Positions 25,082 through 37,417 of a DNA stretch of 64,000 nt are shown piece after piece. Both the position numbers and the translations under genes were made by a program. The DNA comes from Glandiceps talaboti (taxonomy: Eukaryota > Hemichordata > Enteropneusta > Spengelidae). Under the pieces are notes generated by a model. That model ran no database searches. It had not been told where the DNA came from and worked only from the letters and a program-made list of their open reading frames with translations. The first letter of the stretch is position 1, and each line of letters opens with the position of its first letter. The stretch spans positions 14,246,259-14,310,258 of the forward strand of contig NC_135559.1 of the NCBI RefSeq assembly GCF_964340395.1. The letters run 5' to 3'.

Positions 25082-25252
25082 CCTGTCGAGATCATCGACA
25101 ATGAAGAAAACATGGAACAAAGAAGACTCTCGGAGGCCATGTACATTAAAGTCAACAATCCATCACTTAATGCCAATGTAGGAAAATATGACATTCCACC
25201 AATCTACAGTGACATCATCACAGAAGGTGGACAGTTAGATGTACATAACTGA
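25082..25252 (+). pseudogene. 3' end of a GIY-YIG endonuclease ORF (Penelope-like retroelement remnant)
   Basis: About 56 codons ending at TGA 25250-25252. The translation contains EENMEQRRLSEAMYIKV, then NNPSLNANVGKYDIPPIY. The pattern R-R-x-x-EA-x-YI-x(5-6)-PSLN-x-x-x-G-x-Y-x-[IL]-P is the C-terminal end of GIY-YIG nuclease domains of Penelope-like elements and related reverse-transcriptase ORFs. The catalytic GIY..YIG region and the reverse transcriptase are absent upstream, so this is a 5'-truncated copy, as expected for retroelements. GIY-YIG class is likely; the precise family is an inference. Confidence 0.65.
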
Positions 25253-25391
25253 CAAGTACTTTCACACCTGAATTTACATATATTGAAGCTAACCTTTTCA
25301 CACCCCTGGTTACTCAACACCTCCAGTAAATTTGGATCATTCTGTCAGATCCAGTTAGACACTAAAGAAGGACAAGTGATTTGTTCGAAAA

Positions 25392-25571
25392 ATGTCTGTT
25401 TCTCAATCAAAAGTGGAAGAAGAGAACTTGTGTGAAGCTATTTTATACTGTGGTAAGATTTGCAAACTTGACCTCATTGGAGGTGATGAAACTATGAACC
25501 TTTATCTGAGATTCAAGGCAATGGTCACATTAAACCAAAGTGAGGAAAGTAAGAGAAATATGTCTTCATAA
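25392..25571 (+). other. Short open frame, unrecognised
   Basis: An ATG-started frame of about 59 codons closing at a TAA near 25571. It includes the segment YCGKICKLDLIGGDETMNLY and then LRFKAMVTLNQSEES. The C-x-x-x-C-x-L...hydrophobic-R-F pattern faintly recalls the membrane-proximal part of integrin alpha chains. The match is too short to claim. It follows the GIY-YIG remnant by 140 bp and may be part of the same inserted sequence. Confidence 0.2.
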
Positions 25572-25704
25572 TTTTTCCACTATTTACTATTAACTTATGA
25601 AGTGTTTAGTGTGAAAAATGTCAACAAATAAATTAGAAGAAAACACTTCAGTACAATCCATTGAATGTTTATCTGTGGTACTTTTTTTTCTCATTATGAC
25701 TTCC

Positions 25705-27640
25705 CATGGTGAATAGTGTCCACTCAGTGTTGATGATACAAATAAGGTTTATGCTAGGGAGTCTACTTGTATACCTAACCCTAATCCTAACTCCCTAAGT
25801 TAATGCAAATGTGTATCCATTGTACTCTTGTTCTGCTGTTTTACATTCATGTCGAACAGTGTCCACTCAATGCCGATGATCCAAATAAGGTATGCTAGGG
25901 GAGCTATCAGTATACCTATCACTTAGGCTAACTCCCTAACGTAATACAAATGTGTATCCATTGTACACTTGTTCCCCTCTCATATATTTATATCGAACAG
26001 TGTCCACTCATGATGCAAATAAGGTGTGCTAGGGGATCTGTCTGTATTCCTATCCGTTAGGCTAACTCCCTAACTTGAATATGAAGAGAGAAGCTAATGT
26101 AGTCATAACCCACTGGGCACAACTCAATACTTTTTCTGTCAAGGGTGATGACATCTTGGCTGTACCTTTTCATCACATGCTACTAATGGAAGAAGCTTTT
26201 CAGCGGAATCTAGTAACACTCACAAGTACCTCTAATGATCACAGCACTTAAAAATCCAATTTCAGTCAATGTGATTTCAGATGACTTTTTGTTTGTTGTG
26301 ATTTACAGATGACGCCTCTATTTCTAGACGCTCTTTACGCAAAACACAAGTTCTTCTGACGAGCTTGTCTATTTCAAAGTCGATTTATCATCAAGTATGA
26401 TGGATTTCAGACTTTCCTTTTGGTGTATTATTGTTTACAGTTATACATATGTATAAACTTAGAATGCCAGCGCAGTAAAATAACTTTAGCTGTTTCTGGC
26501 ATTTTGTCAAATGTAACAGCTGTGTGTCATATACCACATTCGGATCTGTGTCCTTCCGCTGAACGAATGGAAGACTGAAATTTTACTCCACTGAAGTCAA
26601 AAAGGTCTAACTCCTACAGTGAAATGATCTCGATGTCAGCAGTTTTTGTCTTGAATATAAACATATCCAGAGCAAGTAGTACTAGGAGTAGAGCAGTGGC
26701 CTTTCATTGTCAGGGACAGAAATCATGCTAGGGGGTCTAACCCTATTTCTGTCTCTAACCTAACTATACTTGTTCATTGTAGCTCCCTAACCTTTGAACA
26801 GTGAGTCAGGCTATTTCTATATTATCTTACTGGTAATGCAAATTAGTTTTATGCTAGGGAGTCTAACCCTCTTCCTATCAATACCCTAACTTTACTTGTA
26901 GCTCCCTAGCTTTGATAGAAATAGTATCTTTTGTACAGTCAGTCCACTGTTCTATATTCTTACTGTTGATACAAATCAGCTGTAAGCTAGGGAGTCTAAC
27001 CATACACCTTTCTCTAACCTAACCCTACTTGTACCTCCCTAGCTTATGTACAGTGAGTCAGTCCATAGTTCTGTGTTCTTATTGATGATGAAAATCAGCT
27101 GTATGCTAGGGAGTCTAACACTTCTCATCCCAAACACTAACTCCCTAGCTTGAATACAAATATGTATCTATTGTACAGTCAGTCCACTGTTCTATATTCG
27201 GATTCCTGCCAATGATACTAATCAGCTGTATGCTAAGGAGTCTAATCCTCTTCCTATCTCTAACCTAACTCCCTAGCTGTATCTATTGTACAGTCAGTCC
27301 ACTGTTCTACATTCTCATGATACAAATAAGGTGTACATGTGTATGCTAGGGAGCCTAACCCTCTTCCTCTATCTAACCCAACCTAACTTGTAGCCCCTTA
27401 GTTTTAATACAGTGAGTTACTCAACTGTTATTCCTACAAATCAGCTGTATGCTAGGGAGTCTAACCCTCTTCCAATCTAATGTAACCCAACTTGTACCCC
27501 CTAGTTTTAATACAGTGAGTCACTCAACTGTTCTATATTCCTACAAATCAGCTGTATGCTAGGGAGTCTAATCACCGTCCTCTATCCTAACCTAAACTAA
27601 CCTAACCATAGAGCATTGATACAATGAGAATCTTTTCTGT
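25705..27640 (+). repeat. GCTAGGGAGT array: ~11 units of 106-141 bp, interrupted once
   Basis: GCTAGGG (one unit GCTAAGG) occurs at 25753, 25894, 26028, 26727, 26853, 26986, 27105, 27232, 27345, 27451 and 27558. Each unit runs: GATACAAATCAGCTGTAT, GCTAGGGAGTCTAACCCT, CTTCCTATCTCTAACCTAAC, CTCCCTAGCTT, ATACAAATGTGTATC, TTGTACAGTCAGTCCACTG. Most units hold an inverted pair, perfect 10/10 at 27105-27114 and 27140-27149, so each can fold into a stem-loop. Spacing falls from 141 to 106 bp left to right. About 600 bp of unrelated sequence (about 26080-26700) splits the array after unit 3. A solo inverted unit lies at 42806-42886. Confidence 0.85.
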
Positions 27641-27949
27641 CCACAGTGCTACATTGTAGCCTTATACAATATATGTACTATATGATTAATTGAACAGAGA
27701 GATTGTCATTCTGTAATACATATATATCAAAGACCAATCTACTATTAATACACAGTTTACAGGTATTGTTTGAAACTAAAATTAGATTATGGTAATATTA
27801 TATTGGTTGGCATATAAAATGCTGGCATGTCCTCCCAAAGGCTTGTCTTTCAGACTATAGACTCTATATAAAAGAACAACAGCTGTGTCCTATTGAAATA
27901 TTCATGGTATGCTAATGTATGCAAATTTAGGACATTTAAGTTATGAATA

Positions 27950-28160
27950 AATTTATGATACTTGTGTTTTATTAATAAATTTTGTAATATTGGTATTTTA
28001 ATTAATGTAAATTTGGAACATACAAATTATGAATTAAATTTTTATAATGTAATTTTAATTACTACAAATTTGGAACATACAAATTATGAATTAAATTTTG
28101 TAATATTGGTATTTTAATTAATGCAGATTTGGAACATTCAAATTATGAATACAAATATAA
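27950..28160 (+). repeat. AT-rich tandem repeat, ~50-60 bp period
   Basis: TATGAATTAAATTTT[TG]T, AATTTTAATTA and AATTTGGAACATACAAAT recur three to four times with small changes. Confidence 0.7.
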
Positions 28161-28563
28161 TAATCATTTTAAATGGAATATTCAATATTTTAAAAAAGCA
28201 TATAAGGGAGCTATTGCCCTAATTGTAGAAATATTGCCTAAGGCATTCTATTTAGCAGAGTAAGCGAAAATGTTCACAGGCAACAGTTGGCAGGTAAATT
28301 GAGGTGTTAATTAGTTGCAAATAGTGTTTACCTTAGTTTATGGTGAATAAGTGACTTTTCAGAAAATTTACAATGAACAATTCATGGGACATGATTTTTC
28401 TACAATGATGTACATACATGTAGTAATGAAAATTTGTATGCACAGAGTCCAAAAATTTTTGAACGTGAATTCCACATTTTTCTGACTCTGTGAGTTGAAA
28501 TTTTCATTACTAAGTAAGAATTACTAAGTAACCCAGAAACCATGAATATTCATTCTTGCAACG

Positions 28564-28820
<257 letters not shown>

Positions 28821-28829
28821 TATATTGAA

Positions 28830-29585
28830 TATTCTAATTTGAATACTTGCATATACCCTGCTTTTATATCAACACTTTGAAAGCAGAGAAACAATAAATC
28901 AAATAGCCTGTATAATTTTTTGTTTTGAATTTTTGAAATGGAAAATTGAATACAGAAGTTAACTTTTAATGAAATTCATCGGATAAAATTTGTTATAATA
29001 TTAATGGATGGATGTGAATATTGAGGACTGACGACGTTGAAAATTAGTGTATGAACAGAGTGTAAAAGAGAACCAAAATAATCGTTTCTGAGAAAAGTGT
29101 CTAACAATCAGCAATCAACTATTGGAGCATAAAATTATTTTTTGCTTGAGTGGCTTTATTGTTATGTTATTGCAGAATTTACGTACTGTGTGTTGATGCT
29201 TGTTGGCATTTCTTGAAAACAGATTAATGACAATGATGAAATAAATGAACTGCTCTGATGGATTTGTAGACATGTATGTATGGTTTTGTAAAGAACAAAT
29301 AAATGTTGCAGGTTTTAACGGAAGGTGTACAAACGTAAGAAATTTCCGGACGTGTGAAGGGTTCTCCCCAGTCACATAGGAGTGCTGGTTGATGTGTGAG
29401 ATTCATATGTGTAAACATTCATCCAATGTACATGTAAAGTCCTGTCCAAACATTGCTGCTGTTAGTACGCTTGTATTCCTTACTCTTAGCAGCTTGCATA
29501 TAATTCTAAGTGATGAAATATTACCATGGTAACTTATTTAGTTCTGAAATCTTGTAAAGAAGACCTACTGCACTTGGCATGTTTT
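28830..29585. other. Intronic sequence, nothing recognised
   Basis: Overlapping minus-strand frames at 29115-29418 show no domain. Confidence 0.4.
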
Positions 29586-29587
29586 GC

Positions 29588-29650
29588 CATTTTGGTGATT
29601 TCCTGCAAGGGTTTATGGGAAAACCTGTGGTACTGACATCACATCTACCC
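29588..29650 (+). repeat. Dispersed repeat B, copy 1
   Basis: ATTTTGGTGATTTCCTGCAA, GGGTTTATGGGAAAACCT and a following GACATCACATCTA block match 32517-32580 (same strand) and 47376-47438 (opposite strand). Probably fragments of one old element. Confidence 0.65.
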
Positions 29651-30339
29651 ATGTTTCATGTCGCTCTGCAAGTTTAATCAGTTTCCCTTCTCGTAGTCTC
29701 TGTTACTTGCTTCTTTTCAAGCCCTAGACATAAAAAAAGCTTGAATTAGATAAACCAATTTGTGCATACATTTATTCATGCATGTATAAAGAAGGCTATA
29801 AATGGATCAAAGCATTGTGGAGTGTTGAAACGGTTCCTTTAAACTACTTCTAATTTACCTTCCATGAATCTTTTACTGTTAATTCACCACACAAAAATAG
29901 TGAAAGGAAGTATTACTTAAGACTGTTGGAGTGGCCTGATGGTAGTTGTATAGGAAAGTGGTCATGCTCAAATGAATACACACGTTTGGACTATTCAGTA
30001 TGTCGATTTATCAATTATTAGGACATTGCAGTAAACGAATCTACATGTATGTTTGTGTGTGTGCAGTTTTTATTATTTGAAGGGTAGATTTAGTTCAAGG
30101 AAAGGTTAATTTGAAATCCGTACTGTTGTTAACAGTCGTGGATAACATGTCTATGTGTATGCATGCATGTTTGGACAAGCAGACAGATAGACAAGTCCAA
30201 AGAAATGCAAAATTTGCGATATAAAATAAGAACAGAGAGCTTGTAGATGCATGGATACATATAGGCATAAAACACACAGACACATTCTGGAGAGTAGAAG
30301 GACATAGATATACATCATGTACATGTACACACAGTTAGA

Positions 30340-30430
30340 CACAGGTAGACAAACATACAGACACAGCAAGATGGAGAGACAGACAGACAGGCTGGCAGAC
30401 TGACAGACAGACAGACAGACAGACAGATGA
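30340..30430. repeat. ACAG-rich microsatellite
   Basis: Imperfect (GACA)n, cleanest at 30404-30426. The surrounding 30280-30620 is also rich in ACACA/GACA words, and all the minus-strand C/V/S-rich frames at 30095-30639 derive from it. Confidence 0.85.
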
Positions 30431-30937
30431 ATGAAAAGCATACATAGAGTTTAGAAACAATTATGTGGACAGACACATACACAATTGTATATATACATCT
30501 GACCACAGGCACAGACAGACAATTGGAGAAATGGATCAACAAACATACACACAATCATATGGACAAGGACACATGTTGACAACCATGCATCTGGACAGAC
30601 ACAGACACACGCATTCATGGGCACATAAAATGACAACAATTTTGCTCGAATGTAGACCTTTGTCTTCGTGATTAAATGTAGATTTGTATCGTGTTGATGG
30701 AACTTAAACTGTAAACAAATGTGGAATTCCAGTTGATGATAGAATTAGGCCAATGACACTTGTAGTAGAGAGCCAAAAAATACAGATAGATCTTGTTAGG
30801 TTAGCTAGAAACCAGAAACTATTGCTAATGACATCAATCTGTGCTACTCAGGAAATAAAATGTAAAGATGATAGTCACCTGACCATACCCTTGGTTAACC
30901 ATTAAAATCCCTCTGTGTACTCGATGGCTTAGTTTAA

Positions 30938-31216
30938 AGGTATCTTTGCTATTGGCCATTGAATCATGGGAGTCAGCAGAAATAATGTATTCATGGTTGC
31001 ACAATGAATATTCATGAGTCCTGAGTGCTTATTCCCTTGTGTAAAACATCTCTCATGAATGGCCTACAGCAAGATACCCTATAAAGACACAAGATCAACT
31101 TGATGTTTTCTCTGAAATCACAGCTAATTGAAGGTGATGTAAAATCATGAAATGACTCTCTGGAACCCATAGTTTATGAAAATGCCTTTTTGATTTCCTG
31201 GAGTGGTGGTTCCCCT
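30938..31216 (+). mobile_element. MITE family C, copy 1 (TTAA-flanked)
   Basis: TTAA at 30934-30937 and 31217-31220. The right end, reading inward, is TTAAAGGGGAACCACCACTC, nearly the left end of the copy at 60760. Internal words AAGATACCCTATAAAG, CACAAGATCAACTTGATG, GGTGATGTAAAATCATG and GGAACCCATAGTTTATG recur there. The left end (AGGTATCTTTGCTAT) instead matches an internal part of that copy, so this copy is shortened or rearranged. Confidence 0.75.
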
Positions 31217-31224
31217 TTAAATAT

Positions 31225-32850
31225 GATTCATCTCATTATCGTAGTTGGAATAGCATAAGGATATTTCAATCTGAAATGAAAGTAACAGTGTAAACAGAAA
31301 GTTACAGACTGTAGCCCTTTAATCCTATATTTTTGACAAAAGTCTAAAAAAACTGAAATAGTTCTAGTGACAGCTACTGTGACATGAATGATTAGTATAT
31401 TGGGTTTTATTTGGACAGTTTGAATGATTACTTTGTTGCCAATGTTTGTATCACCTTGTCTTACGGTAGTCAGCCACCATGTAGATTAAAAAGATTCATT
31501 GTTGTGTGTGCTCTTGTAAACCGTAAACTTAACATGAGTAACAGTTGATTACTGATGTGTACACAATGAAGAATCTATCACTCAGAGACTTGTCTAGCCT
31601 CCCAGCAGTTAGGAAATAAGGTCGGTGTATCCAGTACTTCAAGGATGTATTACCCTGGTAGTTGAGCCTTTGGGTTTTCTGAGATAGACGCAAACTGTTG
31701 TCACAATATGTTGATACACCAGTGATAAGCTTTTGTTGGTTTATTGATAGTCTCAGTAGGGAGGCGTCTCTAAAAACTAGTTTATTTAGAGTTCCATGAA
31801 CTTGCAGTGTACTGTTTTGGGACTTCCAATGTTTACGCTATGGTGATCACAGGGTGATTAGAATTGCACAACAGATTTAGTTGGCGTGTATCTTAGTAAA
31901 TCAAAATCTGGATTATCAGTGTTGTGACATAAGCGTGACCCTATAGTCGTACACAGTGTCTAGATCATGCTATTGTATATCAATATGTTAAAAGATTTCA
32001 TGACACCATTAACAAGAATGCCAAGGTGCACTCCGTAGGGAAAACTGCATTATATAAACATATTTGGTAGGAAATAATATGTATAAAGATAGATTGGGAT
32101 TAGAACTAGGGAACCAGCAGCATTGAGTGGGAATAAGATAGGGAATAGCTGGGAATAATTGGGAATAACTGTGAATATTATCAGAAATTTTCTATTTGAA
32201 TGTGTGTGCGACAGTAGCCATCTACTTGTGTTGTGAGTCTGATGCTGTTATCGGTTTATTACAAATGCCAGCATCCCAGTAATTCCACTTCACAAATCGT
32301 GTTATTAGTTTGGGAAATCATCCAGAGAAAATCATCGGTTGCAATAAAAAGCGGTAACATTACATCAGATTAGTCAGTTATTCATATGGTGTCATGTTGC
32401 AAATATTCTACTTCAGCATGGGATGTGATATGAACAGTTAAATGAATGCAGGTCACATGCCAGATAGCAGTGAATCTTCACTTTATCGTCAATGAGGTAT
32501 ACACTCCCATTGTTAACTATTTTGAGATTTCGTTCAAGGGTTTATGGGATATCTTCTGGTGATGTCATCACATCTATTCACCACCGTTGTCGACCATTTT
32601 GGGATTTAGTACAAAGGTTTACAGGCAAATGCAAAATGTTTCTGTTATCTACCACTGTATCATCAGGGTACAATGAAATGTAGAAAGTCATGCATAAATT
32701 ATCAGTAGTATCAGCTTTAATGAGATGTGGATATCAAATAATATCAAGAATTCCTAAACCTGGTAAAATGTCAGAGAGGAGATAGTCTTAACACTAACAT
32801 TTTACAGTATATTGTCACATGATTTATAGGTTATTGAGAGGTCAGTTAGA
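31225..32850. other. Intronic sequence; repeat B copy inside
   Basis: Repeat B copy 2 lies at about 32517-32580, with a partial second echo at about 32590-32630 (ACCATTTTGGGATTT). A short GGGAATA[AG]-type repeat occurs at 32128-32175. Nothing coding was recognised. Confidence 0.5.
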
Positions 32851-32865
32851 AATCAGTCACTCATA

Positions 32866-33258
32866 CCACGTCCACAGTGAATGTGGTATCTGAACATTTC
32901 TGACAGTGAATGTAGTATCTGAACATTTCTGACACGTCCACAGTGAATGTGGTATCTGAACATTTCTGACATGTCCACAGTGAATGTGGTATCTGAACAT
33001 TTTTGACAGTGAATGTGGTATCTGAACATTTCTGACACGTCCACAGTGAATGTGGTATCTGAACATTTCTGACACGTCCACAGTGAATGTGGTACCTGAA
33101 CATTTCTGACACGTCCACAGTGAATGTGGTTTCTGAACATTTCTGACATGTCCACAGTGAATGTGGTATCTGAACATTTCTGACACTTCCACAGTGAATG
33201 TGGTATCTGAACATTTCTGACATGTCCACAGTGAATGTTGGATCTGAACATTTCTGTA
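32866..33258 (-). repeat. 37-bp minisatellite with hairpin core, ~10 units
   Basis: On the plus strand the full unit is GTCCACAGTGAATGTGG, then TATCTGAACATTTCTGACAC, 37 bp. At least two units lack the 10-bp GTCCAC-containing part, leaving 27 bp. CCACAGTGAATGTGG contains the inverted pair CCACA/TGTGG. As 37 is not a multiple of 3 and the unit has no minus-strand stop, three overlapping minus frames (122, 132 and 153 codons) stay open. They are artefacts unless transcription is shown. Confidence 0.9.
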
Positions 33259-33264
33259 AAGCAT

Positions 33265-35390
33265 CAAGAATATGTCCATTGTGGATTCAATAACTGAATA
33301 CCGTAGCCATATTGTCATAAATGAAGAACCAATTTAAAGACATGTGTCAGATTAGGACAAGCATTTTGGTGAGAAAAAATCGTCTGGCAAAGTTATAGTA
33401 AAGTTGATCCTGAATAAAATAATGATCCCATCTAATCCCTATGGCGCCACTGAGAGCATTAATCCAAAAACCTGGAATTCAGACATAGGGGTTTAAAGGC
33501 CAAGGTTTCAATCCCAGGCTATAAATTAGTATTACCATATCAGCAGAGTCGTAAGGATTAGCGTCATTCTTTTGTTCTGGACCAACTTTATATAAAGCTT
33601 TGCATGCCAGACAACTTTTAGATACCTAAATTTTAATCCTAGCCTTAAGTGTACTCTGTTGACATTTGACAGCTTTGTCTGTTCTCTTCAGCCATCATTG
33701 GTTAACGAGTTTCCACATAGGTTACTCTCGTGTGTTGTCACATTATTAAAATATTCTAGCTGTTTAGCATTATAATGGGAACGCTTGTTGCTAGTAAGAT
33801 ACACATTCAAAGAATATCGCAAAACATTTAGCATAGTTGTGGTATTTATACCCAGCTGTTACATATACATTTTTGATGTCATTATAATTTTAACCAAACG
33901 TTATCCTTTTCATATATTTTCTGTCACTGAATTGTAATGAGTTGAACGATGTGTACTGATTGGTAGAGATGTATATATGTAGAAATAAACCCCTCACCAA
34001 AATAGTTCATGGTTGATGACAATAGTAACAAAGTAGCATTGATGATATGTGCTCATGTTATGCCAGCTGTTGATGTATACTGTATATTGTGACAGTTTTA
34101 CGAGATCTTGTGCATTTATAGCAAAAAGAAAAATATTTGTTCTTTCGTTAACCTCTCCTGTTTGTGATCTTTGTAATGCCATGATTTTAAGATGACAAGT
34201 TTGGAATCAATCATGAATTACAGGAGAAATGAAGTTGGCTTGGTGTTTCAATCTTGGGACATGATGTTTCTAATACAAAGATAAACACAATTCAATTGTA
34301 GACTAACAATAACAGTGACACAACACATACAGCAGGATCCTTTACTCAGGTCTCATGTGGCAAAGTTTGGAGAAATTTTGACACAGTGAAGTGCAGAGAA
34401 ATTTGTCCCAGAGGCAGATTCTACAGTAAATTTAAATTTGGAGAGAAAATGGTTATGCAAATGTTTTACAAAGAATTATTTGATGTCAAATTAATCAATA
34501 TATTCAGGTGTACTATAATTGTGTCTGGATAAAAATAGTTGATGTATAACATGAAGGCTACTGAAGTCAGTTGTCCAGTTACTACCATACCAAGTGGTAC
34601 AGAATGTAGCCTTAAAGATCCAGGCCTTTCTTTCGCTTATGTAATGTGCTGTTATTGGCTGGACATTTCAGACTATACAGAATGATGTACTGTACGACAG
34701 AAAAGGGAAAGACAAAATGACCTCACAGGCCACCTCTTCCTTCGCCTCATTTACGATCACAAAGCAACAAACAACCATAAAATTGGGATTTTTTTCCAAC
34801 AAAATTATCTAATATTTCATCACCAAATTCAGTTATTTGAGTTTGAATCTTTTGCTTCTGTTCACTGGCAATCTCATACTTCGATATTGTGGAGTTATTT
34901 TAAGTCAAACGCCTCATTTCTAATATTTTATCAATCAATGTCCATTACCATGGTAATTGTCCATCTTTGCAGTCAAAGATTAGATCATGGCTGTCATTCA
35001 CACTGATTCATTGCTTATAAAATGAATATATTTTCTTCAATTTAATCAAAATTTCTGCTCAAAAAGGTTAATTTCTTTTATTACTGATGTACATGTTGAT
35101 ATTGCAATAAATTGTAACTAAATTCTATTTTCTATCAATGTGTATTTATTGTATTTCTGATGTAACTAAATTCTATTTTCTGTCAATGTATATTATATTT
35201 CTGATGTAACCAAATTTTATTTTATGTGAATGTGTATTTCTTGTATATCTGATGTTCATGTTGGTACTGAAGTACATCGTCTTCACTATGAAAGAAGACA
35301 CCTTTAGAGAAAGGTCATACAGATATAAGGTCATGATGAGAAACGTGATAACAGAATATGATGACTATCTTGTGCTAGTTTTGTAGAAAA
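33265..35390. other. Intronic sequence, nothing recognised
   Basis: The stretch 35060-35260 has a weak ~75-bp repeat (CTGATGTAACTAAATTCTAT, TTTCTGTCAATGT). Confidence 0.45.
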
Positions 35391-35424
35391 TAAGGGCTGC
35401 ACTTTTTTCTGAAATATTAAACCT

Positions 35425-35540
35425 GCACTAGCTGTAACTCAAATCATTTTTTTTCCATCAGACGACCAACAAAATATTTACTGAAAATTCTAAAAATACC
35501 AATAATTAGGCATTATACATGTACGTTATCTATAAGTAGT
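35425..35540 (-). mobile_element. MITE family D fragment (GCACTAGCTGTAACT end)
   Basis: TGCACTAGCTGTAACTCAAA at the left is followed by words (CCAACAAAATATTTACTG, AAAATTCTAAAAATACC, TACATGT) that match, on the opposite strand, the right end of the copy at 40239-40775. This fits an element with long inverted ends. Confidence 0.6.
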
Positions 35541-35651
35541 ATAGTAATACTAATAAGTTAAAATCGTGATAAATTGTTGTGCTAAATTTTGGGTACAAAC
35601 CTAAAAATAAATTTGATATGGTGTAATACACTATGTGTACTGCTACACAAA

Positions 35652-35822
35652 CAGTATGCCCACTAATGATAGCCAGATTTTGTTGTTGTGAATCAAAATG
35701 AGAAAAACTGTGATTTCTTGTGAGTCACCACATAGTAAGAGATAGGGGAACACCAAATTTTGGTGCATCATTAGAAGTTGTGTGCATCAGTGGCACATCA
35801 AACTGGCTTAGAGTGCATACTG
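35652..35822 (+). mobile_element. MITE family A, copy 2
   Basis: Runs from CAGTATGCCCACTAATGA to TTAGAGTGCATACTG. The interior matches copy 1 closely (CACCACATAGTAAGAGATAG, ACACCAAATTTTGGTGC). No clear target duplication. Confidence 0.75.
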
Positions 35823-36271
35823 GTATGTGTTTATCGACAGGATTCAATACATGGCATGATGAACAATGTTATCAGTAAGTCATTAAAAAACAAAACTTTT
35901 TCAAAAAATATTGAAGTTGCAATTAGTGTAGGTTTAAATTAATTGTTTATATTGGAAATTATTAATAATAATTGATGAAAAATTTGAAAATTTTGGAATA
36001 AATTTGGTCACATGAACACAAACAATATGTGCTATTTTGAACAATACGATAAATGTCCTGGTTTCCAGTAGTTGATGTACATGTTGTAATTCTATCAATG
36101 CTCTAAGGGGTAATACACATGGGGCTTGAAAATCACTGTACGGTGATAGCAGATTTGCTGCAAACTGTCACGTTTTGCAAGACTATGGTTTCACCAAGCC
36201 ACCGAGCAATTTAGTCTGAAAGATCCAGCTGTTGGTCCGCTTACATTGTATGTAATCACTCGCTACCCATG

Positions 36272-36325
36272 AGAGAGATAATATATATAGAGAGAGGGGG
36301 AGGGAGGGAGAGGGAGGGAGGTTAT
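36272..36325. repeat. GAGA/GGGA microsatellite
   Basis: Purine-only tract GAGAGAGGGGGAGGGAGGGA and related. A DR1-like TGACCC-C-TGACCT lies at 36644-36656. Confidence 0.75.
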
Positions 36326-36994
36326 GTGAGTGTTACAGATAAGGTGAAGACCCACTAACAAATCTTATTTGTGGTGCTGTATACAGTCAGTCCACTATTA
36401 AACTTGCAATTGTCTGTAAATCATAACAGATTTGCATTCTTTTACTGGTATGTAAAACGAATTAAGTAATTAATATTCACAGCTATTAAAAAAAGAAAAA
36501 TAAAGAAGTAATATTCACAACTGGTGAATTGAATTTTAGAGAACAGAAACTGCCAGATGATTTCTGGAAAGTGAAAGGAGCTGTAAATTTTGTGAGGGTG
36601 ACCGCACACATTAGTCGGATATCCTGTGCGATAATGTTTCCTGTGACCCCTGACCTTTTCCTGAGGTGAGTGTTATTATCTGTTGTGTAAGTGCAAGAGG
36701 AGACCTTAAAACACGGACGCTAAAGTGGATGATTTCTAAAGAGTTTGTAAGTCGTACCTACAGGTTATTGTGTCTAGGGTCTTAGCACCATTTAGGCCTT
36801 GATAGCGTGAGAAAAGTATGGGTAGTATTTAAAGTACAGTAAAAGCCTTGGAATTGTAATGAGTTGAGTTTGTGTGTAAACAGTGTCTGTTGTCAGAATG
36901 TGGATTTGGGAATACCTTTGTCATTCTCTGGGTTTATGTGAATACAGTAATTTTGATGGCGCTACGGTGTAGGTCCCTGGTAATGGATCGTGGT

Positions 36995-37417
36995 GGGGGG
37001 GGGGGGGTGTTGGGGGGAAAGGGAGGTTGATTTAGGTGTAGAACCTAGATGCAGTACTGTAGCAGTTTCGCTCCGTCTGCTCTCTGTCCTCCGCTTGAAC
37101 CCCATAAGAAATAAAAAGTAAAATGAAAAATGGTGAGTCGCACAACATAAAATATAAAAAAAGTATTGTAAATAAAAACAAAGCTACAATTATTGCAGCT
37201 AGTGTAGAACTCTCATTTATAGTGTTATGCTATCAGTGGCATCAAATCACAAGATCTTTCTTCGATACCACTGGTAGCACTATGATGGTAAAGAGATGAT
37301 TCAATATCATTTATAACATTAGACAACCCTGATTATACTGTAAGGGATGGGGCAATTTGGTAACAATTATACATTGCTCTCTCACATCAACTTGTATCAT
37401 AGTTGGGGGGGGGGGGG
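36995..37417. repeat. Two poly-G runs
   Basis: G13 at about 36995-37007, followed by further G-runs, and G13 at about 37405-37417. Between them, GCAGCTAGTGTAGAACT at 37196-37212 resembles the right end of MITE family D. From 37420 to 38940 nothing was recognised apart from the diverged pair TTTTT...CAGATTTGAAATTTGTAC / CTGATTTGAATTTGTAC at 38130 and 38490. Confidence 0.6.

Noticed and set aside
25392-25571. Integrin alpha exon fragment
   Set aside because: Only a faint cysteine/hydrophobic pattern over about 30 residues, with no flanking splice sites or companion exons.
25770-25800. Interstitial telomere repeat (CCTAACCCTAATCCTAA-like text)
   Set aside because: TTAGGG is not repeated in register; the similarity is a chance part of the GCTAGGGAGT unit.
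30095-30639. Cys/Val/Leu-rich minus-strand ORFs as secreted or membrane proteins
   Set aside because: They follow the ACAG/ACACA low-complexity tract in several frames at once.
32857-33318. 153-, 132- and 122-codon minus-strand ORFs as a repeat protein gene
   Set aside because: All three frames are open because the 37-bp unit has no stop and its length is not a multiple of three. No splice or start context.
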